DNA of 64,000 nt from Paenibacillus dendritiformis (GCF_945605565.1 NZ_OX216966.1:5696001-5760000), one strand, 5' to 3'. Positions 1-8,769 are shown, numbered from the stretch's first letter. Made by a program: numbers and translations. The notes: generated from the letters alone by a model not told the origin.

Positions 1-350
1 CGCCGATTTATCAGCAAATCAAGGACCAGATCAAGGATGCCATCCTGTACGGCGAGCTGAAGGAGGGCGAATTGCTCCCATCCATTCGGGCGCTGGCCAA
101 CGATCTGCATGTGAGCGTGCTGACGACGCGGAGAGTGTATGATGAACTGGAATCCGAAGGATTTATTACAACAAGGCCGGGCAAAGGCTCCTTTGTCGCA
201 AAGGAGAACCTGGAGCTATTGCTGGAATCGAAGCGGCATATGGTTGAAGTCAAGCTGACAGAAGCATGGACAACCGCTCGCGCGCTCGGAATCAGCAAGG
301 AAGAACTCGTGGCCATGATGGAGATACTTTTCGAGGAGGAAGACCAATGA
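1..350 (+). CDS. GntR-family (YtrA-like) transcriptional regulator, 5' truncated by window edge
   Basis: The reading frame is open from base 3 and ends at TGA 348-350, so the true start lies outside the window. The visible part has a winged-helix pattern typical of the GntR family: YQQIKDQIKDAI, then LLPSIRALANDLHVS and TTRRVYDELESEGFI, with the wing at RPGKGSFVA. The short C-terminal tail (about 55 residues) has no large effector domain, as in the YtrA subfamily, whose members usually repress a linked ABC exporter. The stop overlaps the start of the ATPase gene (ATGA), so the two are translationally coupled. The effector is unknown; in the family these operons often respond to cell-envelope antibiotics. 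Confidence 0.88.
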   Translation, partial: PIYQQIKDQIKDAILYGELKEGELLPSIRALANDLHVSVLTTRRVYDELESEGFITTRPGKGSFVAKENLELLLESKRHMVEVKLTEAWTTARALGISKEELVAMMEILFEEEDQ

Positions 351-1204
351 ATTCGATTCTGGATGTCACAGGACTTCACAAACAAATTGGTTCATTCAGC
401 CTGGAGGATATCAGCTTTTCTCTGCAGGAAGGCTGCATCACCGGGCTGGTTGGCATTAACGGGGCAGGCAAGACGACGACGATCAAAGCGATCCTCGGTT
501 TGGTGTCGGCGGATGCCGGACGCATCGCCCTATTCGGCAAGGACATGGCCGGCCATGAACGGGAGCTGAAAAACCGGATCGGCATCGTGATGGATGAAGG
601 CTACTTTTATGAGGATTTGACCTTGGAGGAAATGAAGAGTATCGTCGCTCCGGCCTATTCCAAATGGGATGAGTCCGCATTCAAGCAATATATGTCACGC
701 TTCAGCCTGCAGCCCGGCCAAAAAATCTCGACCTTGTCGAAAGGAATGCGCATGAAATATGCGCTTGCCTTGGCACTCTCCCATCATGCCGAGCTGTTGA
801 TTATGGATGAGCCTACCAGCGGCCTGGACCCTCTGGTGCGAAGCGAGCTGATGGACATCCTGCTCGACTTTATGCAATCAGGCGGAAAATCCGTCTTCTT
901 CTCCACCCATATTACGTCCGACCTGGACAAAGTGGCCGATGCGCTCATTTTCATGGACAGGGGCAAAATCAGATTCGTGGAGGACAAGGATGCATTGCTG
1001 GATTCGCATGCGGTTATCAAGGGGGACAAGGCGGCGCTGAACGAGGAGACGAGGGCATTGTTTTTGAGCCTGGAGGAGAGCCACTACGGCTTTACGGGCC
1101 TGACCGACAATAAAATGGCCGTGCGCCAAAAAATGAACAATGTGCTTATTGAGCGTCCGACGATCGAAGATGTGATGCTCGGTTATTTAAAGGGGGCAAA
1201 ATAG
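347..1204 (+). CDS. ABC transporter ATP-binding protein (YtrB-like)
   Basis: This 285-residue ATPase should power the membrane protein encoded next. The Walker A motif GINGAGKTT is at residues 36-44, the signature region LSKGMRMKYAL at about 130-140, Walker B LLIMDEP at 150-156, the D-loop SGLDP after it and the switch His in STH near 188. The start was taken at ATG 347 because it overlaps the regulator stop as ATGA; a longer in-frame start at 266 would lie inside the regulator gene. The C-terminal 90 residues beyond the ATPase core are usual for this family. Gene order regulator-ATPase-permease indicates one self-regulated export or envelope-stress operon. Substrate cannot be inferred. Confidence 0.92.
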   Translation: MNSILDVTGLHKQIGSFSLEDISFSLQEGCITGLVGINGAGKTTTIKAILGLVSADAGRIALFGKDMAGHERELKNRIGIVMDEGYFYEDLTLEEMKSIVAPAYSKWDESAFKQYMSRFSLQPGQKISTLSKGMRMKYALALALSHHAELLIMDEPTSGLDPLVRSELMDILLDFMQSGGKSVFFSTHITSDLDKVADALIFMDRGKIRFVEDKDALLDSHAVIKGDKAALNEETRALFLSLEESHYGFTGLTDNKMAVRQKMNNVLIERPTIEDVMLGYLKGAK

Positions 1205-1849
1205 ATGCTGCTTCATCTTGTGAAAAAAGACTTTCTCCTGGCAAAAAAGCATTTGGCCTTCATGCTGGCGGTGGCCTTTGTATTCCCGGCTTTTATTTCC
1301 TCGAAGCTTCCTGTGTCCAGCAGCTTTTTGGCGTTTTTTATTACCTGGCTTTATTTTGTGTATCTGCTCTTCAACACCGTGTCGATGATGGAATATAAAT
1401 TTAAGGGAGCGGCCTTGCTGTGCGCGACCCCCTATACTCGCCAAGCTTTGGTAAAAGCAAAATATTTGTTCATTTGCGTGCTCTTTGCCGGATGCTATTT
1501 GATTTATACGATAATGGCCCTGATACTGCCCTCGAAGCTCGAATTATTGTCCGCGGCTTCGTTCGCCGGATCGTTTCTGCTCTTTTCCGTTATATTCGGG
1601 ATTTTGCTGCCGTTCCAATATCATTTCGGTTATGAGAAATCCAAATATGTATTTATGATTTTTGTCTTTCTCACGCCGTTTGTGTCGCCGGTCATCGCTC
1701 GGATGGCGCATGATTCCCGCTTCAGTCTGAGCCTTGATCTTCCTCTCCCGTCTGCCGTGCAAGCTTGGCTTCCCGCACTGCTCGGGTTGTTGATTGGATG
1801 GATCTCGATGCGACTGTCGATAACCATCTATTCGCGGCAAAACCTGTGA
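1205..1849 (+). CDS. ABC-2 type transporter permease subunit
   Basis: A 214-residue, strongly hydrophobic protein with about six predicted membrane segments, beginning LLHLVKKDFLLAKKHLAFML, a typical ABC-2 permease N-terminus (cytosolic basic helix followed by TM1). The ATG follows the ATPase stop directly, so the pair is certainly co-transcribed. It is shorter than most ABC-2 permeases but within the range of the small family found beside YtrB-like ATPases. It probably forms a homodimer with two copies of the ATPase. No substrate clue is visible. A hairpin beyond the end is oriented better for the opposite strand. Confidence 0.85.
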   Translation: MLLHLVKKDFLLAKKHLAFMLAVAFVFPAFISSKLPVSSSFLAFFITWLYFVYLLFNTVSMMEYKFKGAALLCATPYTRQALVKAKYLFICVLFAGCYLIYTIMALILPSKLELLSAASFAGSFLLFSVIFGILLPFQYHFGYEKSKYVFMIFVFLTPFVSPVIARMAHDSRFSLSLDLPLPSAVQAWLPALLGLLIGWISMRLSITIYSRQNL

Positions 1850-1861
1850 TCACTTGGATGC

Positions 1862-1886
1862 AAAAAAGACCGCCTCATCGGCGGTC
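1862..1886 (-). terminator. Rho-independent terminator of the SASP gene
   Basis: On the minus strand a 7-bp GC-rich stem GACCGCC / GGCGGTC with a 5-nt loop is followed by six U. It lies 55 bp past the stop of the minus-strand SASP gene. On the plus strand it has no U-run, so it is at best weak for the ABC operon. Confidence 0.8.
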
Positions 1887-1940
1887 ATTGCATCTCTTAA
1901 TAATAGGGGGACGATCCAGGCGCCCTCCATGGCGGCACAA

Positions 1941-2255
1941 TTACAGTTGTTCTGGCTGTCTTTTGGAGACACGGTTCGCTTGCGGCTTGTTCAGAGCGCT
2001 TGCGGCGCCTTCCGATTCAACCGCAAATTCCGTGTCCGCAGCTTCGTTACCTGCTGCGAATTCCGTATCCGCAAAGGCATTTCCTGCTGCAAATCCCGTG
2101 TTCGCAGCCGCGTTTCTTCCTGCAGCTCCTCCCGTGACTGCACCCGCGTTTCTTGGTGCAACTCCTGTATCTGCAGCCGTGTTTTCTGCTGCAAATTCAG
2201 CGTCAACATATTTCGAGTTCGCCGGGGACATTCTGTTCGCTTTGTTGTTTTTCAT
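1941..2255 (-). CDS. Probable gamma-type small acid-soluble spore protein (SspE-like)
   Basis: A 104-residue, low-complexity protein rich in Ala, Asn, Glu and Thr. After an N-terminal KNNKANRMSP stretch it carries imperfect repeats of the form EFAAxNxAADT (for example at DAEFAAEN, TGFAAGNAFADT, TEFAAGNEAADT, TEFAVES). Gamma-type SASPs have EFASET-type repeats and act as an amino-acid store in the spore core. Here the usual Gln-rich spacer is largely replaced by Ala/Gly. A strong ribosome site (AGGAGGTG, 6 nt from ATG), a sigma-G-like promoter and a terminator support a real, forespore-expressed gene. The Ala-rich divergence makes the family call probable, not certain. Confidence 0.65.
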   Translation of the reverse strand: MKNNKANRMSPANSKYVDAEFAAENTAADTGVAPRNAGAVTGGAAGRNAAANTGFAAGNAFADTEFAAGNEAADTEFAVESEGAASALNKPQANRVSKRQPEQL

Positions 2256-2325
2256 CGCATTTCACCTCCTGGTTGTTCGCCATCGTTGGCGAGCATGTCA
2301 AGGAAACGTCGTTTCCCACGACAAG

Positions 2326-2356
2326 TAGTATGCGATGGTCCGCCCCGCTTTATTCG
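2326..2356 (-). promoter_or_regulatory. Candidate sigma-G promoter for the SASP gene
   Basis: On the minus strand CGAATA (2351-2356) and CATACTA (2326-2332) are 18 bp apart. Sigma-G promoters have TGAATA and CATACTA; the -10 is perfect and the -35 differs at one base. It lies about 70 bp upstream of the SASP start, with an inverted repeat (GGAAACG/CGTTTCC) in the leader. Confidence 0.6.
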
Positions 2357-2365
2357 CTTGGCAGG

Positions 2366-3289
2366 CTACTGCAGCGATTTAGGAATCGAGCCGGTTTTGA
2401 AGACGGCTTCGTTCAGTTGATTCAGCATGTCCTCCGACACCTTGCCGCTGCCTTCCTGGATAAGCTGAACTTCCACTTCTTTCTTGCCCCACTGCTTATA
2501 TACCTGCTTCGTTGTATGGAAATACAAGTCGATTTTATTTCCTTTGATTTTCGAACCGATATCCGTCACGATGCCGTAGCCGTAGCCGGGAATATATAAT
2601 ATGCTGCCCAGCGGGAAGACGGACAGATCGGCGGCGATCGTGGACACGTAATCTCTTCGCACCTTCACGCCTGAATAGGTGATTCCGTATTCCGGATGGC
2701 CCGGTTTTTTCCCGGTCGATTCCACCCCTGCCGTATAGCCTGTGGCGATGACCTTCACGCTCTTGATCACCTGCTGCTTCCCCGGTGCCAGATTGATGTC
2801 GGAATACGACATCGTGGAAGTCGGAACCGCCTTGCGCGGCTCCTTCAGGGCCGATTGCGCCCCTTGGCCCGGACGGGCCGGAGGATTAACATACACGATC
2901 GGAAGCGGCGGAGACTGCTCGCTCCTTGCATTGTACGCCCCGAGCGCGGTTAACCGGTTCCAGGCCATCGAAGCCGAACCGTTCACCATCGACGGAAGAG
3001 CTGCATACCCATTCCATGTCTCCTGCGGAATGATTGAGACCCCCCATGCCAGCGCAGACGCGGACATTCGTCCCTGCATGTCGGCAGACACCGGTCCTTG
3101 CGCCATGATATCCGCATAGCGGTATGGATAGGCGTCCGCCGCTCCTCGGTCTGGCGTCAAAGCAATGGCCAGCGCGCCCAGCAGCAAGATGGCTGCCAGT
3201 CGAAGCCGCGAACGTTGGGCGCTATCGCCAATTGACTGCCTCATCGAACGTTCTTCCCAATTTCGTTCCTTGTTCATTCCTGTCAACAT
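2366..3289 (-). CDS. 3D-domain (double-psi beta-barrel) cell-wall protein
   Basis: A 307-residue secreted or membrane-anchored protein. Residues about 30-50 ([18 protein letters not shown]) form a signal or anchor segment. The C-terminal 120 residues hold a 3D domain: ATGYTAG, then [28 protein letters not shown], and [19 protein letters not shown], which includes the Asp residues naming the domain. Related proteins (YocH/YuiC/YabE types) are putative peptidoglycan lytic transglycosylases acting in growth or germination. The middle 140 residues are Pro/Ala-rich linker. ATG 3289 has GGGAGGGG 7-9 nt upstream; a second Met four codons on is possible. It stands alone between the SASP gene and the RodA/FtsW genes. 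Confidence 0.85.
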   Translation of the reverse strand: MLTGMNKERNWEERSMRQSIGDSAQRSRLRLAAILLLGALAIALTPDRGAADAYPYRYADIMAQGPVSADMQGRMSASALAWGVSIIPQETWNGYAALPSMVNGSASMAWNRLTALGAYNARSEQSPPLPIVYVNPPARPGQGAQSALKEPRKAVPTSTMSYSDINLAPGKQQVIKSVKVIATGYTAGVESTGKKPGHPEYGITYSGVKVRRDYVSTIAADLSVFPLGSILYIPGYGYGIVTDIGSKIKGNKIDLYFHTTKQVYKQWGKKEVEVQLIQEGSGKVSEDMLNQLNEAVFKTGSIPKSLQ

Positions 3290-3351
3290 ATGGTTACCCC
3301 TCCCTTAGTGGGAAGGATGTCCACGGATAATTTATTTTATGCACCATCGAC

Positions 3352-3384
3352 AAAAAAAGAACCCCCTCCGCAAGGAAGGCGTTC
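3352..3384 (-). terminator. Terminator after the rodA-like gene
   Basis: On the minus strand an 11-bp stem GAACGCCTTCC / GGAGGGGGTTC with a TTGC loop precedes seven U. It ends the ftsW-rodA transcript before the 3D-domain gene. Confidence 0.85.
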
Positions 3385-3406
3385 TTTCGACATCAACAGA
3401 GCCACT

Positions 3407-4576
3407 CTATTTATGCCCCAATAGGGCAGGTTCAGCGGTTAAATGGCCGCCAACATCCAGGAGCACGTCATCCTTATGAACATGGACGCTTAGCACCAGC
3501 CCAATCGACACCATGTTCACCAACAAAGAGCTGCCGCCGTAGCTGATGAACGGCAGCGACAGGCCGGTTAACGGAACGAGGCCGATATGCATGCCGATAT
3601 TGACGAAAATTTGAAAGACCAGCATCCCGGCAAGTCCGATAACGAGATAGGCTCCTGCCAGGTCGCGGCTCTCGCGCGCAATATGCGTCATGCGGAAGAT
3701 AAGAAGAAAATAAAGCAGCAGCAGCGTCGAAGACCCTAAAAACCCGTACTTCTCGCCGATGACCACATAGATAGAATCCGAATACGCATAGGGAATATAG
3801 CCACGCTCGATATAGAATCCCGAGTCGCCTCGCAGCCCGCCCGATCCGATCGCATGCATGGCATTGTTGACATGCCATGATTTATCGGGATCACTGGCCG
3901 GGTCGAGGAAGGTCTGGATCCTCGACATTTGATGAGGCTTGACCAGCTTGGCCAGCAAATCGTGATCCGCGTAATACAACCAGCATATTGCCCCAATCGC
4001 CACCGCGATCGTGCCAAGCAGGAGCACCATATAGGAGGTGCGGATGTTGCCCATCCATAGCATGGCGAGCAGGACGCCAACGAAGACAAGCGCCGTGCCG
4101 AGATCAGGCTGCTTCATAATGATGAACGTCGGGACGAAGAACACGGCCCCAATCGGCAGCAGATCCCGCACCAGACGGAGCGTCCGGCCCGATCGCTTGT
4201 GGAGCAGATCGGCTGCCACCAATACCGTGGCTATTTTAATCAATTCAGAGGGCTGAAGCTGGAAGCTGCCGATGCTCAGCCACCGGACCGCCCCGTTGAT
4301 ATTCTCGCCAACGAACATCACGAGCAGCAGCAGAGAAAGTCCGATTCCGTATAAAACATAGGATACGGCGCCCATAAGCAGGGTATAATCGAACACCGCA
4401 ACAAGCAGCGTCGGAATGGTGAACACGGCGAACAAGACGATATTGTTCACGTATAAGCCGTCCAGCTTGGTGCCGGAAGTCGCTCCATGCACAGCTATCG
4501 TGCCAATGACAATGAGCGCCAGCATGAAGATGACGGTCGGTCTATCCAATTTATTAAGCTTGCGAATATAGATCAT
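3407..4576 (-). CDS. rodA: SEDS peptidoglycan polymerase, RodA-like
   Basis: A 389-residue SEDS (shape, elongation, division, sporulation) membrane protein with about ten membrane helices. Family signatures are visible: GAVRWLSIGSFQLQPSEL, KQPDLGTALV (with the conserved Asp of SEDS glycosyltransferases), the loop YIPYAYSDSIYVVIGEKYGF, and the C-terminal GLSLPFISYGGSSLLVNM. SEDS proteins polymerise lipid II into glycan strands with a partner class B PBP. The Q-P-D-L-G-T form and the domain order favour the elongation type (RodA) over FtsW, and its neighbour is the FtsW-like paralogue. It starts 10 nt after that gene. Which of the two serves elongation, division or sporulation cannot be settled by eye. 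Confidence 0.85.
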   Translation of the reverse strand: MIYIRKLNKLDRPTVIFMLALIVIGTIAVHGATSGTKLDGLYVNNIVLFAVFTIPTLLVAVFDYTLLMGAVSYVLYGIGLSLLLLVMFVGENINGAVRWLSIGSFQLQPSELIKIATVLVAADLLHKRSGRTLRLVRDLLPIGAVFFVPTFIIMKQPDLGTALVFVGVLLAMLWMGNIRTSYMVLLLGTIAVAIGAICWLYYADHDLLAKLVKPHQMSRIQTFLDPASDPDKSWHVNNAMHAIGSGGLRGDSGFYIERGYIPYAYSDSIYVVIGEKYGFLGSSTLLLLYFLLIFRMTHIARESRDLAGAYLVIGLAGMLVFQIFVNIGMHIGLVPLTGLSLPFISYGGSSLLVNMVSIGLVLSVHVHKDDVLLDVGGHLTAEPALLGHK

Positions 4577-4586
4577 ATCAGTACCT

Positions 4587-5726
4587 CTAGTTCGTAGGCG
4601 GCAAAGGATTGCGTTCCTGCTCGCGCAGTCTCCGGTTGTTATCCCGGGATATATTCAACAGAATGCCGGTGCTCGCCATGCACAGCAGAAGAGAAGAACC
4701 GCCATAGCTGACGAACGGAAGCGGCACCCCCGTAATGGGCAGCGTCCCGGTTACCGCTCCGAGATTAAGCAGGAATTGAATAAATATCATCGTGACGATT
4801 CCCATCCCGAGCATCACCCCGAACGGCTCGTCGCTGCGGAGCGCTGTCATGAAGCCCCGGCTAAAAAAGAGAAAAAAGGCCATTAAAAGCAAGAGCGCCC
4901 CAACAAAACCAAACTCTTCTCCAATGATAGCGAAAATAAAATCGGTATGCGCTTCCGGCAAATAGAAGAGCTTCTGCACGCTTTGGCCAAATCCTGTGCC
5001 GGTAACTCCGCCATGCGCCAGCGCAAATAAAGACTGGATCAATTGATAGCCGGATCCGGTGGAATCTTCGAACGGATGCAAAAATGAAACGATCCGGTTG
5101 ATCCGGTAGCTATGGCTGAAGGCGAGCCCGACAAGAATGACGGTCATCCCCAGACCCAGCATGGCTAGATGACGCAAATTCGCGCCCCCGATGACGATAA
5201 TGGTCATCGCTATGATAGACAGCATCAGCACCGTGCCGAAATCCGGCTGCATCATAATGAGAAGCAGGATGATCCCCACGACAATCAGAATCGGAAGCAA
5301 TCCCCGCGAGAATTGTTGGATTCGTTCTCCTTTGTTGCTGATAAGAGACGACAGATATACAACAAGAGACAGCTTGGCGAACTCCGCCGGCTGGAACTGC
5401 ATGCCTCCAATGACGAACCATCTCGTAGCGCCATTGATCTTGACGCCGGCACAGAGGAGTGCTATGAGCAGGACAACGGTTAACAGAAATAAAATTGGCG
5501 CGGCCCTGCTCCATATCCGGAAGGGTATGTTCATAAAAACAAGCATGGCGGCAAGGCCCGCGCCGGCGAAAACCATCTGCTTCGCGGCGTAATACGACGG
5601 ATTCTCATGCTTGAGGCCGACGACAGCCGAACTCGCGCTATAAATCATGGCCATACCAAAGCTGACCAGCAGCACCGTTAAAAAAAGCAGCAAAAAATCC
5701 GGCCGGCCTCTTATTTTTTGCTTCAA
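4587..5726 (-). CDS. ftsW: SEDS peptidoglycan polymerase, FtsW/SpoVE-like
   Basis: A 379-residue multi-pass SEDS protein with IYSASSA near the N-terminus, GATRWFVIGGMQFQPAEFAKL, MMQPDFGTVLML, LPEAHTDFIFAIIGEEFGFVGA and GVPLPFVSYGGSSLLLCM. The Q-P-A-E-F-A-K and E-A-H-T-D-F-I-F-A signatures are those of FtsW/SpoVE. The protein would flip or polymerise lipid II at the septum. The start is TTG 5726 with AGAGGTG 7 nt upstream; the next Met is far inside TM1. It is the first gene of a two-gene SEDS unit. Such duplicate pairs outside the dcw cluster occur in Paenibacillus-type genomes and may serve sporulation. Confidence 0.85.
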   Translation of the reverse strand: MKQKIRGRPDFLLLFLTVLLVSFGMAMIYSASSAVVGLKHENPSYYAAKQMVFAGAGLAAMLVFMNIPFRIWSRAAPILFLLTVVLLIALLCAGVKINGATRWFVIGGMQFQPAEFAKLSLVVYLSSLISNKGERIQQFSRGLLPILIVVGIILLLIMMQPDFGTVLMLSIIAMTIIVIGGANLRHLAMLGLGMTVILVGLAFSHSYRINRIVSFLHPFEDSTGSGYQLIQSLFALAHGGVTGTGFGQSVQKLFYLPEAHTDFIFAIIGEEFGFVGALLLLMAFFLFFSRGFMTALRSDEPFGVMLGMGIVTMIFIQFLLNLGAVTGTLPITGVPLPFVSYGGSSLLLCMASTGILLNISRDNNRRLREQERNPLPPTN

Positions 5727-5793
5727 AGGGGTTCACCTCTTGCCAATCAGTAAGTTAAAGCGATTAAACTTTCGCCATAAACTCAGGCGCTCG

Positions 5794-6765
5794 CTAACCC
5801 TTTACCTCCGGATTTAACAATTCCGCGGAAGGCACCTCCGGATCGAGCCAATTGTCAATCAGATTCCGCGCATAATCGAGGTCCTCTTCATCCAGTATGC
5901 CATACCAGATATCATCCATAATTTTTCCTTCCTCAACCAACGAATAGCTGGTGAATGAAGGGAGGCTGTCCTTCAATAACATCATCTTGGCCAACCCAAT
6001 CATATCGCTGGGCAAAATATCAGTGTCCAGGTTGTCACCGGCAATCTCCAGAAGCTCGGGCAGATGGCTGATCTTGTCAAGCTGTACCATTCGCTTCATC
6101 AAGGCCTGCAAAAAGATACGGTTGCGCTCCATCCGGTTCATGTCCGAATCTTCGCGATAACGCACATAGTTCAACGCCTCCAGCCCGGTATAGATGGGCT
6201 TGTTCGCTTCGATCAGGAATTTGTCATGATAACGGCTGCGATTCTGAATGTCTTCCGTGATCGGCAACTCTACGCCGCCCAACGCATCAACGACATCCCT
6301 GAATCCTTTGAAGTTGATGGCGGCGTAATGATTGACCGGATGCCGGAGCAGCTGTTCCACGCTCTCGACGCTCATTTTCGCACCGCCGAAGGCATAGGCA
6401 TGGGCGATCTTGTCTTGCTTATCCTTGCCTACGATCTCTGCATATGAATCCCTCGGGATGGACAGGAGCAGAATCCGGTTATCCTTCGGCCTCACGACGG
6501 TATAGAGTATCGAATCGGAGCGGCCCACCTCCTTGTCGCGCTGATCGATTCCGAGCAGCAGCAGCGAGAACGGATCATCATCAATGCCTACGGTGTCCTC
6601 CGTGTCATAAATCGGTTTGTATGTCCGATCCAATGATTTTTCCACCTTATCCGACAGGAACATATCGAAGGCGAATACGGCAAGCTGCTTGCGCAACAGA
6701 AAGGCCCCGATGAGCACAATGCCTGCAGCAAGCGCAATAATCGCCCACTTTTTATTTAATTTCAT
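5794..6765 (-). CDS. LytR-CpsA-Psr (LCP) family phosphotransferase
   Basis: A 323-residue protein with one N-terminal membrane anchor (residues 7-25) and an extracellular LCP domain: SLLLLGIDQRDKEVGRSDSILYTVVRP, LLLSIPRDSYAEI, DKIAHAYAFGG, INFKGFRDVVDALGGVEL and GLEALNYVRYREDSDMNRMERNRIFL. The Arg/Asp residues of these motifs bind the polyprenyl pyrophosphate and Mg. LCP enzymes attach teichoic acid, teichuronic acid or capsule glycans to peptidoglycan. It overlaps the end of the upstream VCBS lipoprotein gene by 14 bp, so the two are coupled. The SEDS genes lie downstream on the same strand. Confidence 0.9.
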   Translation of the reverse strand: MKLNKKWAIIALAAGIVLIGAFLLRKQLAVFAFDMFLSDKVEKSLDRTYKPIYDTEDTVGIDDDPFSLLLLGIDQRDKEVGRSDSILYTVVRPKDNRILLLSIPRDSYAEIVGKDKQDKIAHAYAFGGAKMSVESVEQLLRHPVNHYAAINFKGFRDVVDALGGVELPITEDIQNRSRYHDKFLIEANKPIYTGLEALNYVRYREDSDMNRMERNRIFLQALMKRMVQLDKISHLPELLEIAGDNLDTDILPSDMIGLAKMMLLKDSLPSFTSYSLVEEGKIMDDIWYGILDEEDLDYARNLIDNWLDPEVPSAELLNPEVKG

Positions 6766-7294
6766 CGTCCATCTCTCCCAAACTCATTTGGCCGCGGTAT
6801 GCTTTTTTTCTCCACAGTTCGATGCCATCGTCTCTCCACACATAGACATCCATGCCCTTTTCTCCGCCGCCCAGAGCCCATCCAAGTACAATATCGGGAT
6901 AGCCGTCCTGGTTAAGATCGGCCAGCCCTGCGTAATCCAGTCCATGGCCGAAGCCCTTCGTATCCCACACGACCCGCCACGCTTCATCTTCCCGCTTCAG
7001 CAAAGCCGCCTTCTGCACCTTCTCGTCGCGAATATTCGCTTCGTACACGACGACGACCTCATCGTTGCCGTCCCCATCCACATCCCCGACCGAGATGCCG
7101 TTGCCCTCCTCGCCGAGAGCCGGGATCAATAATCTGGAGAAGCCCGGAAGGTCGCTCAACACAAGGTCGCTGCGATGATGGGGTTCGGGTCGTGGAGGCT
7201 GAACCAAATCGGCCGGAGCGGAAGGCATGCTGCATCCGCCTATCCATAACAAGGAAGCCGCTGCGAGCGCTCCCCATCTCCGTATGTCTCTCAT
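6752..7294 (-). CDS. Lipoprotein with VCBS/FG-GAP-type repeats
   Basis: A 180-residue protein with a lipoprotein signal (LLWIGGC, Cys at 21), so it should sit on the outer face of the membrane. Two Ca-binding FG-GAP/VCBS-like motifs follow: GDVDGDGNDEVVVVY and ADLNQDGYPDIVLGW, each D-x-[DN]-x-D-G. These repeats build beta-propeller blades, but two are too few for a whole propeller. The start has AAGGGG 5 nt upstream. It overlaps the LCP gene by 14 bp. The coupling suggests a surface accessory of the LCP enzyme, which is inference only. The protein ends in a charged EMDDEIK tail produced by the overlap. Confidence 0.72.
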   Translation of the reverse strand: MRDIRRWGALAAASLLWIGGCSMPSAPADLVQPPRPEPHHRSDLVLSDLPGFSRLLIPALGEEGNGISVGDVDGDGNDEVVVVYEANIRDEKVQKAALLKREDEAWRVVWDTKGFGHGLDYAGLADLNQDGYPDIVLGWALGGGEKGMDVYVWRDDGIELWRKKAYRGQMSLGEMDDEIK

Positions 7295-7335
7295 TGCATC
7301 CCCTTCTCTGCCCGTCTTCCACTCTAGTGTATTGG

Positions 7336-7367
7336 TTCATAACCAATAATAGGTTATGAAAAGGTTA
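7336..7367. promoter_or_regulatory. Inverted and direct repeats upstream of the VCBS lipoprotein-LCP operon
   Basis: TTCATAACC (7336-7344) and GGTTATGAA (7352-7360) form a perfect 9-bp inverted repeat with a 7-bp spacer, and GGTTA recurs at 7363, 11 bp from the copy at 7352. Eleven-bp spaced direct repeats are typical of OmpR/PhoP-type response-regulator sites. The element lies between the histidine kinase stop and the lipoprotein start, and no U-run follows it, so an operator is more likely than a terminator. Confidence 0.45.
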
Positions 7368-7379
7368 AAATTATGTCAT

Positions 7380-8765
7380 CTAACGCCGCGGAAGGAACAC
7401 CTCAATCTTCGTTCCCCGTCCAGGCTCGCTCTCCATCTTCAGATGTCCGCCGTGCAGCTTCACGATCTCGTGACAGATCGACAAGCCCAGTCCGCTTCCG
7501 GCTCCGCTGTTGTTTCCTTTGTAAAATTTTTGCAGGACGTTCCCGATATCCTCCCCGGCAATTCCTGATCCGGTATCCTCGACCGTAAGCACAATGTATT
7601 CCTTGAGCGCGTCTGCACTCATCGTAACGTTGCCGCCGGGCGGAGTGAATTTCATCGCATTATCCAACAGATTGATGAGCACCTGCTTCAAGCGATTGGC
7701 ATCCGCATCGATGACAGGCACGCCATCTCCCGCCCTGACTTCGAGCTCCAGTCCCAGTCTGGAGGCTCTAGGTGCAAGCTGTGTTCCGACATGCCGCAGC
7801 AGTTCCGGAATCTGTACCGGGGTGCGGGACAACCTAATTTTTCCATTCGCCAGCTTGGAGAAGTCGAGCAATTCATCCACCAGCTCCGTCAATCTGTCGC
7901 TTTCCGATTCAATCACGTCCAGTCCCTCTTCCAGCAAAGCCTTGCTGTCGCCGCCAGCCGACTTCAACGTCACCGCCCATCCTTTAATGGACGTTAACGG
8001 CGTTCGAATCTCATGGGATACCGAGGAAATGAATTCATTTTTGAGCTGATCGCTTCGCTGCAATCGGGATGCCATCGTATTCAACGTGTCGGCCAAGGCC
8101 CCCAATTCATCCTTGTACCGCTTCCCCGCTCTTGCCGAGAGATCGCCCTCCGCCATGTGGTCTGCGGCCAGCTTCAGTTCCTGAATCGATCCGGTAATCG
8201 TCCGCGACAGGAACAGGCTGACTACGGCTACCATGGCGACGACCAGCAGGCCGGCCGCAATACATAAGGCAGCAATCCAGCGGATGGTGGCAATCGTGCC
8301 TGTCAAGGAAGCCACGTACCTGACGGCCCCAACCGTCTTGCCGTCAGCCTCCAATGGATAGGATACCGCCAGCAAGGACTCGCCGGAGGAGGCCGATGTC
8401 CCCCGCCAGATGCCCATCGTTCCGTCCCGCGCCTGCCGCACATCCGGATAATCTATCATGCTTCCGATGGCCTGGACGTTGACATTATCCTGAAGCAGCT
8501 GTCCCGAAGCGTCAATGATTTGCACCTGTGCCGTCGTATTTTGGGAAAATCCCCGCAGCAGCCGCTCCGATTGCGCAGCCACATCCTGCCCGGAGAAATA
8601 TTGCTGAAAAAAAGCGGCTGATATTTCCGCTTGCTTCACCAGAATGCGCTTGACGCTAGAATGGTAATAGTAATCCACCGACGCGATCAGGAACACTTCC
8701 AATATCGATACCGTAATAAGGATGACCGCCAAATAGCTGCCTACTAATCTTTGTCGGATTCCCAC
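7380..8765 (-). CDS. Sensor histidine kinase (HAMP, HisKA, HATPase)
   Basis: Membrane sensor kinase of about 461 residues. TM1 is at roughly 8-30, an extracellular sensor at 31-165, TM2 at 166-190, and HAMP after it. The phospho-acceptor His is in SSVSHEIRTPLTS (about His251). The ATPase domain shows the N box LLDNAMKFTP, then DTGSGI and GAGSGLGLSI. An earlier ATG at 8816 is in frame but would overlap the regulator gene by 47 bp. GTG 8765, four bases after the regulator stop and preceded by AAAGGA, is preferred. It pairs with the response regulator encoded just upstream. Ligand unknown; linkage to LCP and SEDS genes suggests envelope sensing. Confidence 0.88.
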   Translation of the reverse strand: MGIRQRLVGSYLAVILITVSILEVFLIASVDYYYHSSVKRILVKQAEISAAFFQQYFSGQDVAAQSERLLRGFSQNTTAQVQIIDASGQLLQDNVNVQAIGSMIDYPDVRQARDGTMGIWRGTSASSGESLLAVSYPLEADGKTVGAVRYVASLTGTIATIRWIAALCIAAGLLVVAMVAVVSLFLSRTITGSIQELKLAADHMAEGDLSARAGKRYKDELGALADTLNTMASRLQRSDQLKNEFISSVSHEIRTPLTSIKGWAVTLKSAGGDSKALLEEGLDVIESESDRLTELVDELLDFSKLANGKIRLSRTPVQIPELLRHVGTQLAPRASRLGLELEVRAGDGVPVIDADANRLKQVLINLLDNAMKFTPPGGNVTMSADALKEYIVLTVEDTGSGIAGEDIGNVLQKFYKGNNSGAGSGLGLSICHEIVKLHGGHLKMESEPGRGTKIEVFLPRR

Positions 8766-8769
8766 AATG

